The notes beneath the pieces are model-generated. The model had not been told where the DNA came from and searched no databases. It worked only from the letters and a program-made list of their open reading frames with translations. Position numbers and translations under genes: made by a program. From assembly GCA_030620095.1 (NCBI GenBank), contig JAUTXW010004485.1, positions 196,501-260,500 on the forward strand: a stretch of DNA of 64,000 nucleotides, given 5' to 3'. Origin of the DNA: Kuschelorhynchus macadamiae. Its lineage: Eukaryota; Arthropoda; Insecta; Coleoptera; Curculionidae. Shown here piece after piece: positions 13,351-25,700 of the stretch (positions are counted from its first letter, which is position 1; each line of letters opens with the position of its first letter).

Positions 13351-14200
13351 GAAGTAGGATTTAAAAACCACTTTTCAAAATTATCTCTATTCATCTGTCC
13401 ATGATAGTCTCCAGTTGTCAGTCCCGAACGAAAAACTAAACCAGCACCTAGAACAAATCCGGCTTTTGAACCAGGATGAACTATAATATAGCGACTACTA
13501 GAGCGGATTCCCTGAACAACACCTGTAACACTTTCACTTTGCCAGCATGTGTTTTGCACTGTCATATGATTATCTATTCAACAAAAAATTAATTATTTTG
13601 AATTTTACAGGTTTCATTCTAATGGTTGATTCCTTCTAAATCCGTTATCTAGATACACAATATTGCGTCCTTCTTGCCTATATTATTTTACAGTTGATAG
13701 ATATTTCACCCGCCATGCCAGTGTAAAATATTTGGTCTCTTAATGAGCAATTTTCGTTTATTTTGGCATTTGCGCCAAACAAAACCATTTGATTATAAAA
13801 GCCGATGTAAGGTTTTATACCCATACGAAAAATCTATTTTGTTCTTTACAGCACGAAGTAGGGGTTTGCAGGTCTGAACCTTCTTCAAGTTTATATAATA
13901 TTATATAATTATATCCTCTATTGTTCGCCGAATTACTTGAAAATCACCATCGTCAATTTTATCTTTGTAATCGGGGTCTTTTTTTTTACCAGGAGATTTT
14001 AAAGGTGAAGTAGAACATGAGCGACCATTATGTTCTCTTTAAATTTTTCTTACACCACTTTCCGAAATACCAGTGTAAAATGCAGCGCGTTCTGTTCGAT
14101 TTGAATTGGAATAGTCACACTATTATTTTCAGCTTCTCTAGTACAGGCCTCTATAACGCTCACAATAACTTCACGTGCACAGCTTCGAGTTGTTTTTCCT
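13329..14200 (-). pseudogene. IS630/Tc1-type transposase relic (element 1)
   Basis: The N-terminal part, read on the minus strand from about 14200 to 13930 across frame changes, shows a conserved helix-turn-helix-like segment (YTGISESGVRKI), then LKSPGKKK and VIRRTIED. This is a pattern I recognise from insect IS630-related transposases. The C-terminal part, 78 residues at 13565-13329, contains VHPGSKAGF and YHGQMNRDNFEKWF, matching the block before the second catalytic Asp. The middle is too damaged to follow. The second element of this family at 34329-36068 has the equivalent block YHDNMNCELFEKWL. Confidence 0.6.
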
Positions 14201-14573
14201 CTTTTGCTTTATCCCAATTTTGCATTAAGTTACTTCGAAATAATAATTCAAATTTAAAGAAACGCATTTATATAGAAATGAAAACAAATGCTCGAATTGT
14301 ATAGGTGCCACTGGACATAGCTAGAACCTTCTAGCGGCAAGTGCATAGAGACTCTAGGCACATCCCAATTGCAAGTGGACCAGTGCGAAATTTAGTAAAT
14401 CCTCGATTAATTTTCCGTACCGCTTAGCTGGCGCACTTTATAGTTGAAGCGGCAAACTATTACAACAAATAAAATAACATAAAATTTATTTGAGTACACA
14501 AATTTTACTTTTCCACTTGCTTAAGACTATGAACCTTTATTTTAAGGACCGCCCGGTTTTCTTTCGTGTCCCG

Positions 14574-16121
14574 CAACTTAATATTTACATTCGAGATTTT
14601 CGAATTCTTCCCATGCCGCTAGAAACTAGGGAAATCTGTAGCCAGAAAGAGTTCAACCTTCAAGTAGAATTTATAAGAGTATTTGCAGGACTATGCTAGA
14701 AGAAGGTAGTGTTTATAAAAGAAGAACTAAATATCAAGTTAGGTCTAACACGAATGAAATAAATTTCTTGGCTCAAATACACATTAATCCGGAAAACTCG
14801 ATATATAACATAATAATATTCTAATATATAATTGTTTTAAACATAAAGTGTGATATGAGTAAATTAGCTCACGTTTAGTAACTCAAATTAACGAAGTATA
14901 AAGTATAAAGAAGTTTTACATAATAATCAGTTTAAATCACTTAAATACTTGACTGCTTTGAATAGCATGTACACGTTATTGTACCTAAATATTTAATGAG
15001 AAGATCGAAATGGAATATTATACGTCGAGATACGCGTACAATAGGCACTAGCTATTAAATAGTTAGACATAAATATCTTAGTATGAAATTAACTATATTG
15101 ATTTGAATGCCACTGGGGAGTAATTATACTCCTGTACTGAAAGTTGACAGATAAATTAGTTAAATATACAAAAATATCATTTAGACAAAACTGACTTTAG
15201 ATTGTCTTTTAGTTTCAAAACCCGTCAGAAAGGAAAGGAAAGTATTAGATTTTAACTCCAGAGCTAAAAGTTAATATTTTTCCTGTATAAAATCCACTAT
15301 TTTTTTCTGTGACGTGAAAAACGACGATGTAACATTGAAAATTTCACATCTTATTGTTCTAGCCAACCAGAAGATTGATTTTGTTTTCGTTACCATGGCA
15401 ACCTAAAAAATTTCGGAAATTTTCATCCCTTAAGATGTCAAATATTTGACATTTTGATGTTGAATATAAATAAAATTTAATTTTTCTTATTACTATAGCC
15501 ATAAGCTACAGCAGATAAAGATAAAGCAGATAATTATAAAAAAAAATCATTGAATTGTTGAAAATTTTATTTTATTGCTTAATTAATGATTAACAAGTAC
15601 AAATTTCAAATGTGTTTCAAAAGTCTTGTAAAAACTCTTCGCGTTTCAGTGGTGAATACGTTGGTGGAGGAATATTAATCAGATGCTTATGCATAAATAA
15701 ATAAATATAATATTTTGAGACAATTTTATTTAACTATGCTGAATAAAACCTTATCTGGGGTTTCTTCTATATTGCACGTCTAAGTCAAGTATGATAAGTA
15801 TTTTAATTTTGAATGGACTTTCTTAACATCCGATAGTTCTTCGCAAGATGCGCATAATAACTATTTTTGTTCTTTCTGCATTATCTATATTCTTTAAAAA
15901 CCTTGAAAACAACTCAAACTGTCAATAAAGTAATGAGTAACTACAATGACGTTTTGTTTCAAAGCCCTCTCTGTAAAACTTGAATGTATCAGAGCCATGT
16001 TCGGCAAACACGTATAGAACATAATAATATTTGAACCCGCTTTAATGAATGTAACATTAAAAAACATAGGAAAAACAGGATTCCATCCATTTTAGTAAAA
16101 AAAATATAATACTAAACAGTA
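14574..16121. other. Non-coding stretch
   Basis: No recognisable coding domain. It holds a perfect X-box-like palindrome at 15389-15402. Its last part (16046-16121) is repeated with divergence at 18511-18588, beyond mariner-like element 1. Confidence 0.45.
15389..15402. promoter_or_regulatory. X-box-like (RFX-type) palindrome
   Basis: GTTACCATGGCAAC fits the RFX-factor X-box pattern (GTNRCC, spacer, RGYAAC) without mismatch. A CRE-like TGACGTG lies about 80 bases upstream. No gene starts nearby, so it may be part of an unrecognised repeat or may be chance. Confidence 0.3.
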
Positions 16122-18227
16122 CCGGGTGTCCAATTTTGGTTGTAAATGCAAGCTATCTCCGTTATTTGCAAATATTTAGGGTTGAGGTTTTCACAACACC
16201 CTGTCACTTTTTTGTCAAACTCAAGCTGCCGTAATCAGATTTTACGTAGCCCGCCTCGTTTCGGAGGTGCAGGGCCAAATTGAAAAAATTGCATTTTGGG
16301 ACACCCCTCGTATCTAGGTTATCTTTTAACGTATCGAAAAGGTAAAAACTGGCTCTTATAGAGTTTTTTACGTAGAATTCAGTGGCGACAGATTTGTACT
16401 CGGGGCCGTCGTTTTTGATACATGACCCAAAGTTGCGTTTTTTTTAATGGGACACCCTGTATATTTTTACGTAGTCCTATTCGTCTTATGAGCTTTTCAA
16501 AAAATATATAGTTATCTATACTTTATTTAAACATAAGGCTACAGTTTAAGTTTTTAAGAATATATTAAGTATATCTATTTTTCGTAATTAGCCATGTTCA
16601 AAAGAACTGCTCAAACTGATTTCCATTTTCTCTTAGACATCTCTCACACACCCTTGCAATTTTACCCAGTGCATTTGAAATGACTACATTGCGTGCCTGC
16701 ATTTGCAAAAATGCCTGCTCAGTGGTGTTATGCAGGTCTTGAACTGTGTTATGTCGGGTACAAAAATTAAATTTTTTAGGTGACCCCATAAAAAGAAGTC
16801 CAATATGGACAGGTCAGGCGACCTAGGAGGCCATCGGATAGGTCCGTGCGTTCCAATCCAGCTTTCGGGGAGGCCTCACAATTTGGGAGTTATGTAGCTC
16901 CGTCTTGTTGGAAATATATTTGATTCACATGTGCTAAAGGGACATCTTCTATGATTTCTGGCAATATATTTTGCAATATTTCAAGGTAGCGATTAGTAGT
17001 GAGACCTCCTTCAAAAATATGAAATTTTATTTTGGTTCCTAGTACGAAACAAGCGACATTAAAGCCAAATCTTCCCCGTTGCTCGCGTGGAAATATCAAA
17101 TGTTGATTTTCAGGTGACCAGTGTCTGATATTGTGCCTATTAAATATTCCAGCACTACTTATATACTATTCGTCGGTCCATAAATCCGCTCTTCCAAAAT
17201 TTTGGTTAGTATTAATTTTTTGTAAATACTACTGGCAAAAATCAATACGTCGTTCTGCATTTCCAGGATGTAGATTTTGCACAACTCTGACTTTATAAGG
17301 TTTATACTTATGTTTCTTTAAAATCGTTTGAACCCGTGACTTGATTACACCCACTTCATTCTCTATTTTTCTACAGGAGGTTACAGGCGTTACATGTATA
17401 CTTGCTAAGACGTTAATTTCATCAGCCTCACGATTCTCTTTGTTATATTTCTTTGATCTGGGCTTTTTGAAAGAGCCAAAATTTATTAAATTCTATTTCA
17501 GTCTATAGAATACTAATTTATTTGGCTGCCTCCTTTCCGGATATCTATATAATAAAAGTTTAAGTTTTAAAAAAGATTGCAATAATAATTATGAAAATAA
17601 AACATTACCTAATGAAATAAAGCTCAGAAGCAGCGTTTATATATTCATGACTCTCTATGAAACAGGTCAGCATATCGTATTGCTCAAAGTTTTCAAATAA
17701 TTGATTTGCAGCCATTTGTTAAAAAATAATAATCAGAGCGACTAATTTAACACGTCTATTAGTATTAACATCAAAACTTCATTTACTTTATGACAAAGCA
17801 GTGACAAAGCCATTTTTGACAATCAGTCCATGGCTTACTATTAAAAATATAGATAGATATTATTACAAACCTAAATTGCAGCCTTATTTTTTAAAATAAG
17901 TATAGATAGCCATATATTTTTGAAAAGCTCATAACAAGACGAATAGGACTCCGTAAAAATATACAGGGTGTCCCATTTAAAAAAACGTGACTTTGGGTCG
18001 CGTATCAAAAACGACGGCCCCGAGTAAAAATCTGTCTACGGCACTGGATTCTACGTAAAAAACTCTATAAGAGCCGGTTTTTACCTTTTTGGTACGTTAA
18101 AAGATAACCGAGATACGAGGGGTGTCCCAAAATGCAACTTTTTCAAACGGTGTCGCGAAAACCTCAATTCTAAATATTTGCAAATAACGGAGATACCTTG
18201 CGTTTACAACCAAAATCGGACACCCTG
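16122..18227 (-). mobile_element. Mariner-like element 1, long terminal inverted repeats, TA duplication
   Basis: The ends CGGGTGTCC (left) and GGACACCCTG (right) are flanked by TA at 16120-16121 and 18228-18229. The inverted repeats are long: about 16122-16555 on the left and 17868-18227 on the right, the left carrying extra sequence. A decayed transposase gene lies between them on the minus strand. An inner copy of the terminal motif (ACACCCTGTAT near 16451; ATACAGGGTGTCCC near 17961) is also present in both arms. Confidence 0.85.
16598..17715 (-). pseudogene. Tc1/mariner-superfamily transposase, element 1 (spliced, broken)
   Basis: Cut-and-paste transposase. The ATG is at 17715-17713 (MAANQLFENFEQYD). 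A 64-base GT-AG intron (17608 to 17545) restores ELYFIR-YPERRQP, and YPERRQP is matched by element 3 at 60100-63039. A helix-turn-helix region follows (VIKSRVQTILKKHKYKPY). The DDE domain has WTDE, FNRHNIRHW, then FQQDGAT around 16900 and WPPRSPDLSILDFFLWG at about 16850-16770. The last open part ends at 16598 (CERCLRENGNQFEQFF). Stops and frameshifts break the frame between about 17500 and 16800. Element-encoded, not a host gene. Confidence 0.8.
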
Positions 18228-18584
18228 TACACTAAATATATATTAACCCATAATGATTAATTTTTTGCAACTAAAATGAGTGGAAGCATTTTTCTAACAA
18301 TTTATATGTATTGTTCTATCTACCATTGAAATTTCAAAATATAAAAAATATTTCTTTTATTTAAGCAAACATTTTTCTTAGCACACAAAATAAATATAGT
18401 TTCCTTATACCATTTTTAATAACCTTTTGAAACTAAAATGGGTGGAAAATTATGTTATTTTGTGTTATACCGGTTATACGTATGATACAGGTATCTGGAT
18501 TTACTCAAATGGTTATAACATTAGAAATCATAAGAAAAATAGGTTTCCACCAATTTTAGTACAAAAATTTAATATAAGACAGTA

Positions 18585-18586
<2 letters not shown>
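18228..18586. repeat. Spacer with repeated ACTAAAATGRGTGGAA motif
   Basis: The motif ACTAAAATGAGTGGAAG (near 18272) and ACTAAAATGGGTGGAAA (near 18432) occurs on the plus strand, and its complement (TTTCCACCAATTTTAGT) at about 18543-18560. A further complement lies at about 16080-16095, left of element 1. The final 75 bases duplicate 16046-16121. Confidence 0.5.

Positions 18587-18666
<80 letters not shown>
18587..18666. repeat. (TA)n microsatellite abutting a PLE-A 3' end
   Basis: An uninterrupted TA tract of about 80 bases is followed immediately by the PLE-A end sequence (AAATATCAAGTACTTTCTTGG). Confidence 0.95.
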
Positions 18667-18671
<5 letters not shown>

Positions 18672-19049
18672 TCAAGTACTTTCTTGGAATTAGGTTCGTA
18701 GATTGAAACAAAAAAACTTTAATTGACGTTTCGCCTGTCCATTTTAGGCTTTTTCAAAATATTTATTTCTGCACATCTAAAAATTAAATACAGAAAGTGT
18801 ATTGTATATGCAAGTTAAAAAATAAAAACAGTTAGGTATAACGGCGCGCATTAAAATTTTTAGAACATTCAGTTAAAATAGTACAGTACATACCTTGAGA
18901 AAGATGTTATTTTGCCTTGCTTGGCAGTGTTGAGGTAAGTGATACACTGGTTAAAGAATTCTATTGTTTTTTTATAAATATATATCATTTAGTTTTTTTG
19001 ATTATATTTACATTGTAGACACTATTGGTGGATACGGGTTGTTTTAAAA
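18667..19049 (-). mobile_element. PLE-A 3' end fragment (5' truncated in the 3' UTR)
   Basis: About 380 bases match the two PLE-A ends at 4671-5060 and 8430-8815. They include the block that reads GGACAGGCGAAACGTCAA on the minus strand and the GGTATAACGGCGCGC region. The match stops after GGGTTGTTTTAAAAGTA at about 19049, so only 3' untranslated sequence remains. As in the larger insertion, the end touches a (TA)n tract. Confidence 0.85.
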
Positions 19050-19436
19050 GTAAGTCGGCCAGGAATTGTGTAGTATTGATATTTTTTAATTCTCAATATT
19101 TTTTAAAAGTATTTTCCTTGGATGTATCAGGTACTAAAAGATCACAAAAAATAAATTCATGGTCTGACAACAGTGGAGCGGGTAATGTATCACAGTGTTT
19201 TACTAAATCAGAATTGGATATTAGAAAAAGGTCAATAAGTGAGGCAGAGGTAGACGAGATTCTAGTAGGATTGTTTATTAATTGAGTGAGCCCTACTGAC
19301 TGTAACAACATGTTAAATTGGGCAACGTCATGTGAGAATATATCTAAAAAATTTACATTAAACCCCGTGTACAACATTTCTTCACTTAACGGCAATAATG
19401 ATGACAGTGTGTTTTCGAAGCCAAGTATAAAGTTAA
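19050..19436 (-). pseudogene. Non-LTR retrotransposon endonuclease fragment
   Basis: The minus strand encodes the C-terminal half of an apurinic-type endonuclease domain: NNPTRISSTSASLIDLFLIS, and LSDHEFIFCDL with the catalytic SDH. The upstream GDFN motif appears as TGFNVN, one residue short, with the Asp codon missing. The fragment is truncated at both ends, next to the PLE-A tail on one side and the Crypton-like gene on the other. Confidence 0.7.
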
Positions 19437-20018
19437 AAAATGTCTGATTCCGAATTTTCTGATGATTCCACCTGAGTTAGTAGAAGCAGCGAAAGTAGCA
19501 CCACAGAAATTATTACAAGCTAAATCGCGGAAAATTTACCAAACCGCGTATTCAAGATTTATGGAATGGAAGATGAAAAAGACATGCAGTTCTTTCTCGA
19601 AGACGGTTTTTTTGGCTTATTTTTCACATTGGCCAACAACAAAAGCCATTAACAGTATGGTCGAATTATTCAATGATTAAAAGTATTTTACAATTCAACA
19701 ATAATGTAAATATTTCAAAATATTTCAAACTAATTACTTTTCTGTAACAAAATGGGAAAGGTTACACGCCCAAGAAAGCGGCGATTTTTACGAGTAAACA
19801 AATTAGTGATTTTTTAAATAATGCTCCCGATGAAGTTTATTTAATGGTCAAGGTTGTTGTCATATTTAGGATTGCCAAAGCTTGTTGAATTTGTGAAATC
19901 AGCTAGCAAACATTAGATGATATTGAAGATTCGGAAACGTTATTAATTGTGAAACAAAGAATGAAGTAAACACAAGATTTGTAGTCACTGTTGAATATAT
20001 TAAACTTTACTGAATGTA

Positions 20019-22562
20019 CAGGGTGGCCATTTTATGGTGATACAGTACTTTATCTAGAAAACGGTAATAGTTACGACAAAAAGTTAAATAGAAAAGTTGT
20101 TTGGATTCAATTAGATTTTTATTTTATTTCACCTTTGTTTATACAGGGTGTTTCGTTTTGACGTGACACATGTCAACTTTCTTAATTTAAACGGGACATC
20201 CTATATATTATTACATGTTTCGATTCTACTGTTAATTTGAGAAAGTTTTTGTAATAACATCTATATTTGAATTCTTTACCGTTTTTGAGTAAAATGAGTT
20301 TTTAGAATTTTAGAAACCTATAAAACTTTAATGGAACTGACTAATATCCTAAACATACATTACTAAGGGTTCAACTCAACGAGTTTCCATGCTGGTCTTA
20401 CCAATTAATATACAGGGTGTTAAAAATGGAGAGCAAAACAAACAGAACTTTAAATGTAAAAATCTCCTGTTCTTCAAATGGAACACCACGTATATTTTTA
20501 TTTCATCTGATTCAGCGTTCATTTACCTATCATTACTCATATATATGTCCTATACCTAAAATGAACAGTTTCGATTTTATTAGCCGTTTTCTGATTTATC
20601 CCGGAATTTTGCCAGTAAATGAGATCAGAAACTAAAAAATCAAGATAGGCTTAAAAATAACCTAATGATTGACATTTGCTCTGTTTGTCGTTTTTGTCAA
20701 ATTTTTGCCGCGAAATTTGTTAAAAAATGGCTTTATATAGTTTAGATGAACGTTTGAAATTATACAACTGTTTCATAAAAAATAATAAAAGTCCAGGGTT
20801 AGCCCTTAGAGAATTTCGAGGGAATATCCTAATAATCGAGTTCCCTCCAGGACTATATTTTTTCGAATTGTGCGTGATTTGGAAAATGGTGTCCTTAACA
20901 ACTCTAAGAAAAATCATGCCAATTTTATCCTCACTGAGGAAAAACAACTGGAGATTTTACTGTATTTCGAGGAAGATGATGAAAGATCCCAAAGAGATGC
21001 TGACAGAGACATTGCAGGTGTCAGTAGAGGAAGTATTCAAAAAACACTGCAGGTGAATGGTTATCCTTCTTATAAATTTCTTCCAACTCAATTATTATCG
21101 CAATTAGACTTTAATGAAAGATTGACTTTTTGTTGTGATATTATGGACCGGCAGTTCGAAAATGTGTTTTTTTCAAAAGTGCTTTGGACTGATGAGGCCT
21201 CATTTAATACGGCTGGTATTTTTAATCGGAAAAACACTCATTGCTGGTCTCAAACTAATAAACATCTAATAAAAGCAATTAAAAAACAAACCCGTCAAAC
21301 CGTAAATGTGTGGTGCTGAATTATTTGCGACCATATTATCGGGCCAATATTTTTTGACAGGTCGTTAAATGGCAAAAGATACTTGGAGCTGCTTAGGAAC
21401 GAAATCATGCCCCGTATCAACGACTTGCCAGCAAATATTCGAGAAAATATCATGTTTCAGCAGGATAGCGCTCCTTACCACATGGTTGCACCGGTAGTAA
21501 ATTTCCTTAGTCAACATTTTCCATTGTGGATAGGAAGACATGGTTTAATATCCTGGCCACCACTAAGCCCTTTAGACTTCTTTTTGTGGGGTACACTAAA
21601 AATAAAGTTTGTAAAAATAGATCTAATAATAGAAATGAGTTAAAAATAAAAATCAGGGAAGAGATCAATAATTTTAATGCATCTAATTCGGTAAGGAACG
21701 CTATTCGAAAAATGGAGGCTATTTACACTTCATGTATCGCAATGGACGGTGGCCATATTGAAAATTTGTTATAATCTATTTTAATCATGTTTAATACTCA
21801 GTTAGTTATTAGTTTTACTGTGTGGCACAAGATATTTTTTTTGTCTCTCCCTTATTTTCGTAAACATTATATAATAAGAACATAAATTACATAATATTTC
21901 ACTTTTATTTGTATTTTCTAACATTATTTATAGTCGCTATCTGTGTTAAGGAAATGAAAATAAGGTTTAGTTTACGATATTTTTATTTTAGCCCACTTCA
22001 CCTGTTTACTTATATTAAAAAAAAATAGTCAAATCAGAAAACGGCTAATAAAATAGAAACTGTTCATTTTAGGTATAGGACATATATATGAGTAATGATA
22101 GGTAATTGAACGCTGAATCAGATGAAATAAAAATATACAGGGTGTTCCGTTTGAAAAACAGGAGATTTTTACATTTAAATTTCTGTTTGTTTTGCTCTCC
22201 ATTTTTAACACCCTGTATATTATTTGGTAAACTCGTTGATTGAACCCTTAGTAATGTATGTTTAGGATATTAGTCAGTTCCATTAAAGTTTCATAAGTAA
22301 AAATTTTTTTTTTAAAAATGTTTTTTTAAAAAAAATTCTAAAAACTCAATTTACTCAAAAACGATAAAGAATTCAAATATAGATGTTATTATAAAAACTT
22401 TCGTAAATTAACAGTAGAATCGAAATATGTAATAATATATAGGTTATCCCATTTAAATTAAGAAAGTTGATTGAATCCAAACAACTTTTGTATTTAATTT
22501 TTTGTCGTAACTATTACCGTTTTCTAGATAGAGTACTGTATCACCATAAAATGGCCACCCTG
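20019..22562 (+). mobile_element. Mariner-like element 2, long inverted repeats, TA duplication
   Basis: Ends CAGGGTGGCC and GGCCACCCTG are flanked by TA (20017-20018, 22563-22564). Inverted repeats are about 530-580 bases (20019-20595 and 22034-22562) and include internal TACAGGGTGTT motifs. The element sits inside the Crypton-like gene, between its catalytic-domain start and the HxxR-containing part. Confidence 0.9.
20727..21774 (+). pseudogene. Tc1/mariner-superfamily transposase, element 2 (broken)
   Basis: Starts at ATG 20727 (MALYSLDERLKLYN). A frame change near 20870 leads into the main frame, with a helix-turn-helix-like region (DRDIAGVSRGSIQKTL), the first catalytic block LWTDEASFN, and FNRKNTHCWS. 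An in-frame TGA at 21317-21319 replaces what is Arg in element 3 (WCRII). The second block is MFQQDSAPYH and the third WPPLSPLDFFLWGTLK. The third block lacks about four residues seen in the relatives (SPDLSPLDF). A last frameshift near 21620 precedes the C-terminus ending at 21774. Not functional as read. Confidence 0.85.
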
Positions 22563-22764
22563 TACATAGTCCTTCATCCAGTAACAGCAAAGGATCGCCG
22601 CCTGTTTTATGCATATCGCAATGGAAAATGATTAACCAGGTTGTGGATAAAAATCTATCTATAAGATACATAAAACAGTAGCTAATTTTCCTCAAAGTGA
22701 AGAACGTAAATCATATATAGGTCATTTATTTCGAAGATCGTCTGCTACACTTTTAGTTGAATCT

Positions 22765-25700
22765 TCTCATTCTATATTGCTTCTCTAAGAAATAAAACTG
22801 ACGAGTTGTACCTATTTCTGGAAGAATTGGAGTTCCCCCAACTTGTTGCAATTACTGAGCACTGGCTGAATCTAAACGAACCCTTTTATATTGAGAGGTA
22901 TACCACAGTAGCTAGATATGACAGAAAAAACTCAGCTCATGGGGGAACACTGATTCTATCCCTAAATGGAGATTTCATGTCGGTATCTAAATATGATCAT
23001 TTGTTAGCGGATAGCTCTTTTGAATTCTCTATAGTATATAATCAAAACCTTGATCTTTATGTAATTTGTATTTATAGATCACCAAACTCTGATGTACAAT
23101 CATTTTTAAATAGCCTGGTAAGTTTGCTAGACAGCCTACCGATTAAAGGTAGAAAAATTTTATGCGGGGACTTTAATATTGACTATGCTACTGTTTGTGC
23201 CATCCAGAAATATCTAATTTCTATATTCGACTCTTTCGGTCTTTCAATGCATGTATCCTCGCCAACTAGAATTTCAAAAAACTCTTCTTCTATCATCGAT
23301 TACATGGCGTCTGATTTTTCTCCATCAGAGGTGCAATCACAGGTCTATAACTCAGGTCTTTCCGATCACGAGGTGGTAATTTCCAGGTTTAGTTTACCTA
23401 TTAGGCCCTTACCAAGATCTCGCCATCGGGGCAGAATTTTCTCGGCCGCAAATTTCTCAGTATTTCATAATATTTGCTTTAACACCAATTGGAATTTTGA
23501 ATCTGATAATGTCAACACAAACTTCAGAACTTTTTTAAATAAAACTTTAAGTGCTTTTAACAAGGCCTTCCCGCTTAAGAATATCAAACCTAAGCGGCAT
23601 AAACCGTGGACCACGAAAGGAATACGAATTTCTGCTAAAAATATGCGCTCGCTCTCATATATAAAAAAATTCACCGACTCCTTTCTTATTCTCGACTATA
23701 TCTCTAATTATAGGAGGATCTACACTACTCTTATTAAGTCAGCAAAAAAATTACACTACCGAAAACGTCTAACAAACTCTAATAACGTTTCAAAAGAAAC
23801 CTGGTCCATCATCAATAACCTCAGAAACAAATCAAACCCTGTGACTCAGATCTTGCCAGGGGCTAATGATCTAAATTATTATTTTATTAATGTAAGCAAA
23901 AATGTTACCTCTAGTATCTCGCCAAGTTTGGACCCTCTTTCGTTTCTCCCTCCTTCAAAAAATTTAACTGATAGCTTTTTCTTAAGTCCCGTTAGCAACA
24001 CTGAACTATTGAAGGTAATACATAATATCAACAGTAAATCTTCGTGTAGCACTGATGGCCTATCAATTAGAATATTCCTGAACTTGCCACTCCCAGTCAT
24101 AGAGGCCCTTACAACATTAATAAATGAGTCCTTTATAAAAGGTGTATTCCCTGATTGCCTTAAAACAGCTATAATTATTCCACTTCATAAAGGCGGCGAA
24201 AAAACTAACTCTTGCAATTATCGCCCAATTGCACTACTGCCAGTGCTATCAAAAATCATCGAAAGACTACTGAAGAACCGTCTTATGCCATTTCTCCTGA
24301 AACATCAGATAATATCCCCGGAGCAGTTCGGATTTCTACCCAACAAGTGCACCAGTGACGCCATGTTCACGTTGCTTAGAGGCGTCTACTTATCTCTCAA
24401 TAACAACCACCCAATTGCCTCAGTTTTTTGTGACTATGCGAAAGCCTTTGATTGTGTTAGTCATGAAATTCTGATAAACAAACTAAATTTTTATGGAATT
24501 CGTGGTACTTCTTTAAATTGGTTCAAATCTTATCTTGGAAAAAGGCAACAACTTGTAAGGGCTAATGGTTCCGATTCTGATTGTAAGTTGATTACAAGTG
24601 GAGTCCCTCAAGGTTCAGTCTTGGGACCTATTCTTTTTTTGTTATACATTAATGATATCACGAACCTTAAAATTAATGGAAGAATCTCCCTTTTTGCTGA
24701 TGACACAAGCATAACATGGAGTGATTTTGATACAACGTCTTTACACTCTAGTATCTCCAAAGACTTGGTTATAATTAAGGCTTGGTCCGATTCCAATATG
24801 CTTTGTTTTAACGTCGATAAAACGGTGGCGTTATCTTATAAGGGAACTTTACAACCACTTCAGGTACATAACAGCAATATTGAATACGTAGAGTCGATTA
24901 AATTCCTGGGTTTAAATATAAATAGCAACCTAAAATGGTCTAATCATATTGACACCTTAACTAAAAAACTTTCTACCGCCTGCTTCGCCATTCGATCAGT
25001 TTCAAAAGAACTAGACGTTCCTTCTGCCAGACTTACTTATTTCTCTTTATTTGAATCCCACCTCCGCTATGGCCTTCCCTTTTGGGGCTGCTGTACCACC
25101 GAGCAATTTCGTAGTATTTTTATGCTTCAAAAGAGAGCCATTCGTTATTTGTTTGGTCTAAATAATAGAGCTCACTGCCAATACTATTTCAAAAAACATG
25201 AAATATTAACACTTCCTGCATTATTTATTTTGGAAACGGTATGTTTGCTGAGAAAACATATAAACACCCTCCCAGAAAGGCCACAACATGTATACCCTAC
25301 TAGAAACTCTAGGCATGATATTTATCTTCCCATTCCTTCCACAGAATTAATAAAAAAATCAATTATTTACAACGCCATAAAACTTTACAACAATCTGCCA
25401 GTACATTTAAAATCTATCCCTATGCTTGCACAATTTCCAAAAAACACCAAAACATACCTCATTGAGAGACCATTTTACAGCGTTAATGATTTTTTTTTTC
25501 AGTGAGTAAGTCTCTTTAAATTATCACTAAACTCGCTTGTTTACTTAAATCTTTTGTGAGTCATGTCCTAACTCGTAGCATAGAATTTTGTAAATCATTA
25601 TATAGGGAAAAGAACTGTCGAACATTCACTTAAAACTTAATTATTTTTGTTAGGTATTGGATTAAAAACAATTTAATTCTTTTTGTATACTACATTCTAC

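Larger units (their letters stand above)
12518..14573 (-). mobile_element. Decayed IS630/Tc1-type DNA transposon 1 with inverted ends
   Basis: Inverted sequences of about 22-24 bases, GACACGAAAGAAAACCGGGC at 12520-12539 and its complement at 14551-14570, bracket a decayed transposase on the minus strand. A further variant of the end motif, in the opposite direction to the left end, lies near 12693-12715. Target duplications are not clear, so the exact ends are provisional. A separate 55-base inverted repeat sits inside at 13147-13350. Confidence 0.5.

Noticed and set aside
18427..18693. Open frame across the (TA)n tract at 18587-18666
   Set aside because: Microsatellite translation only.
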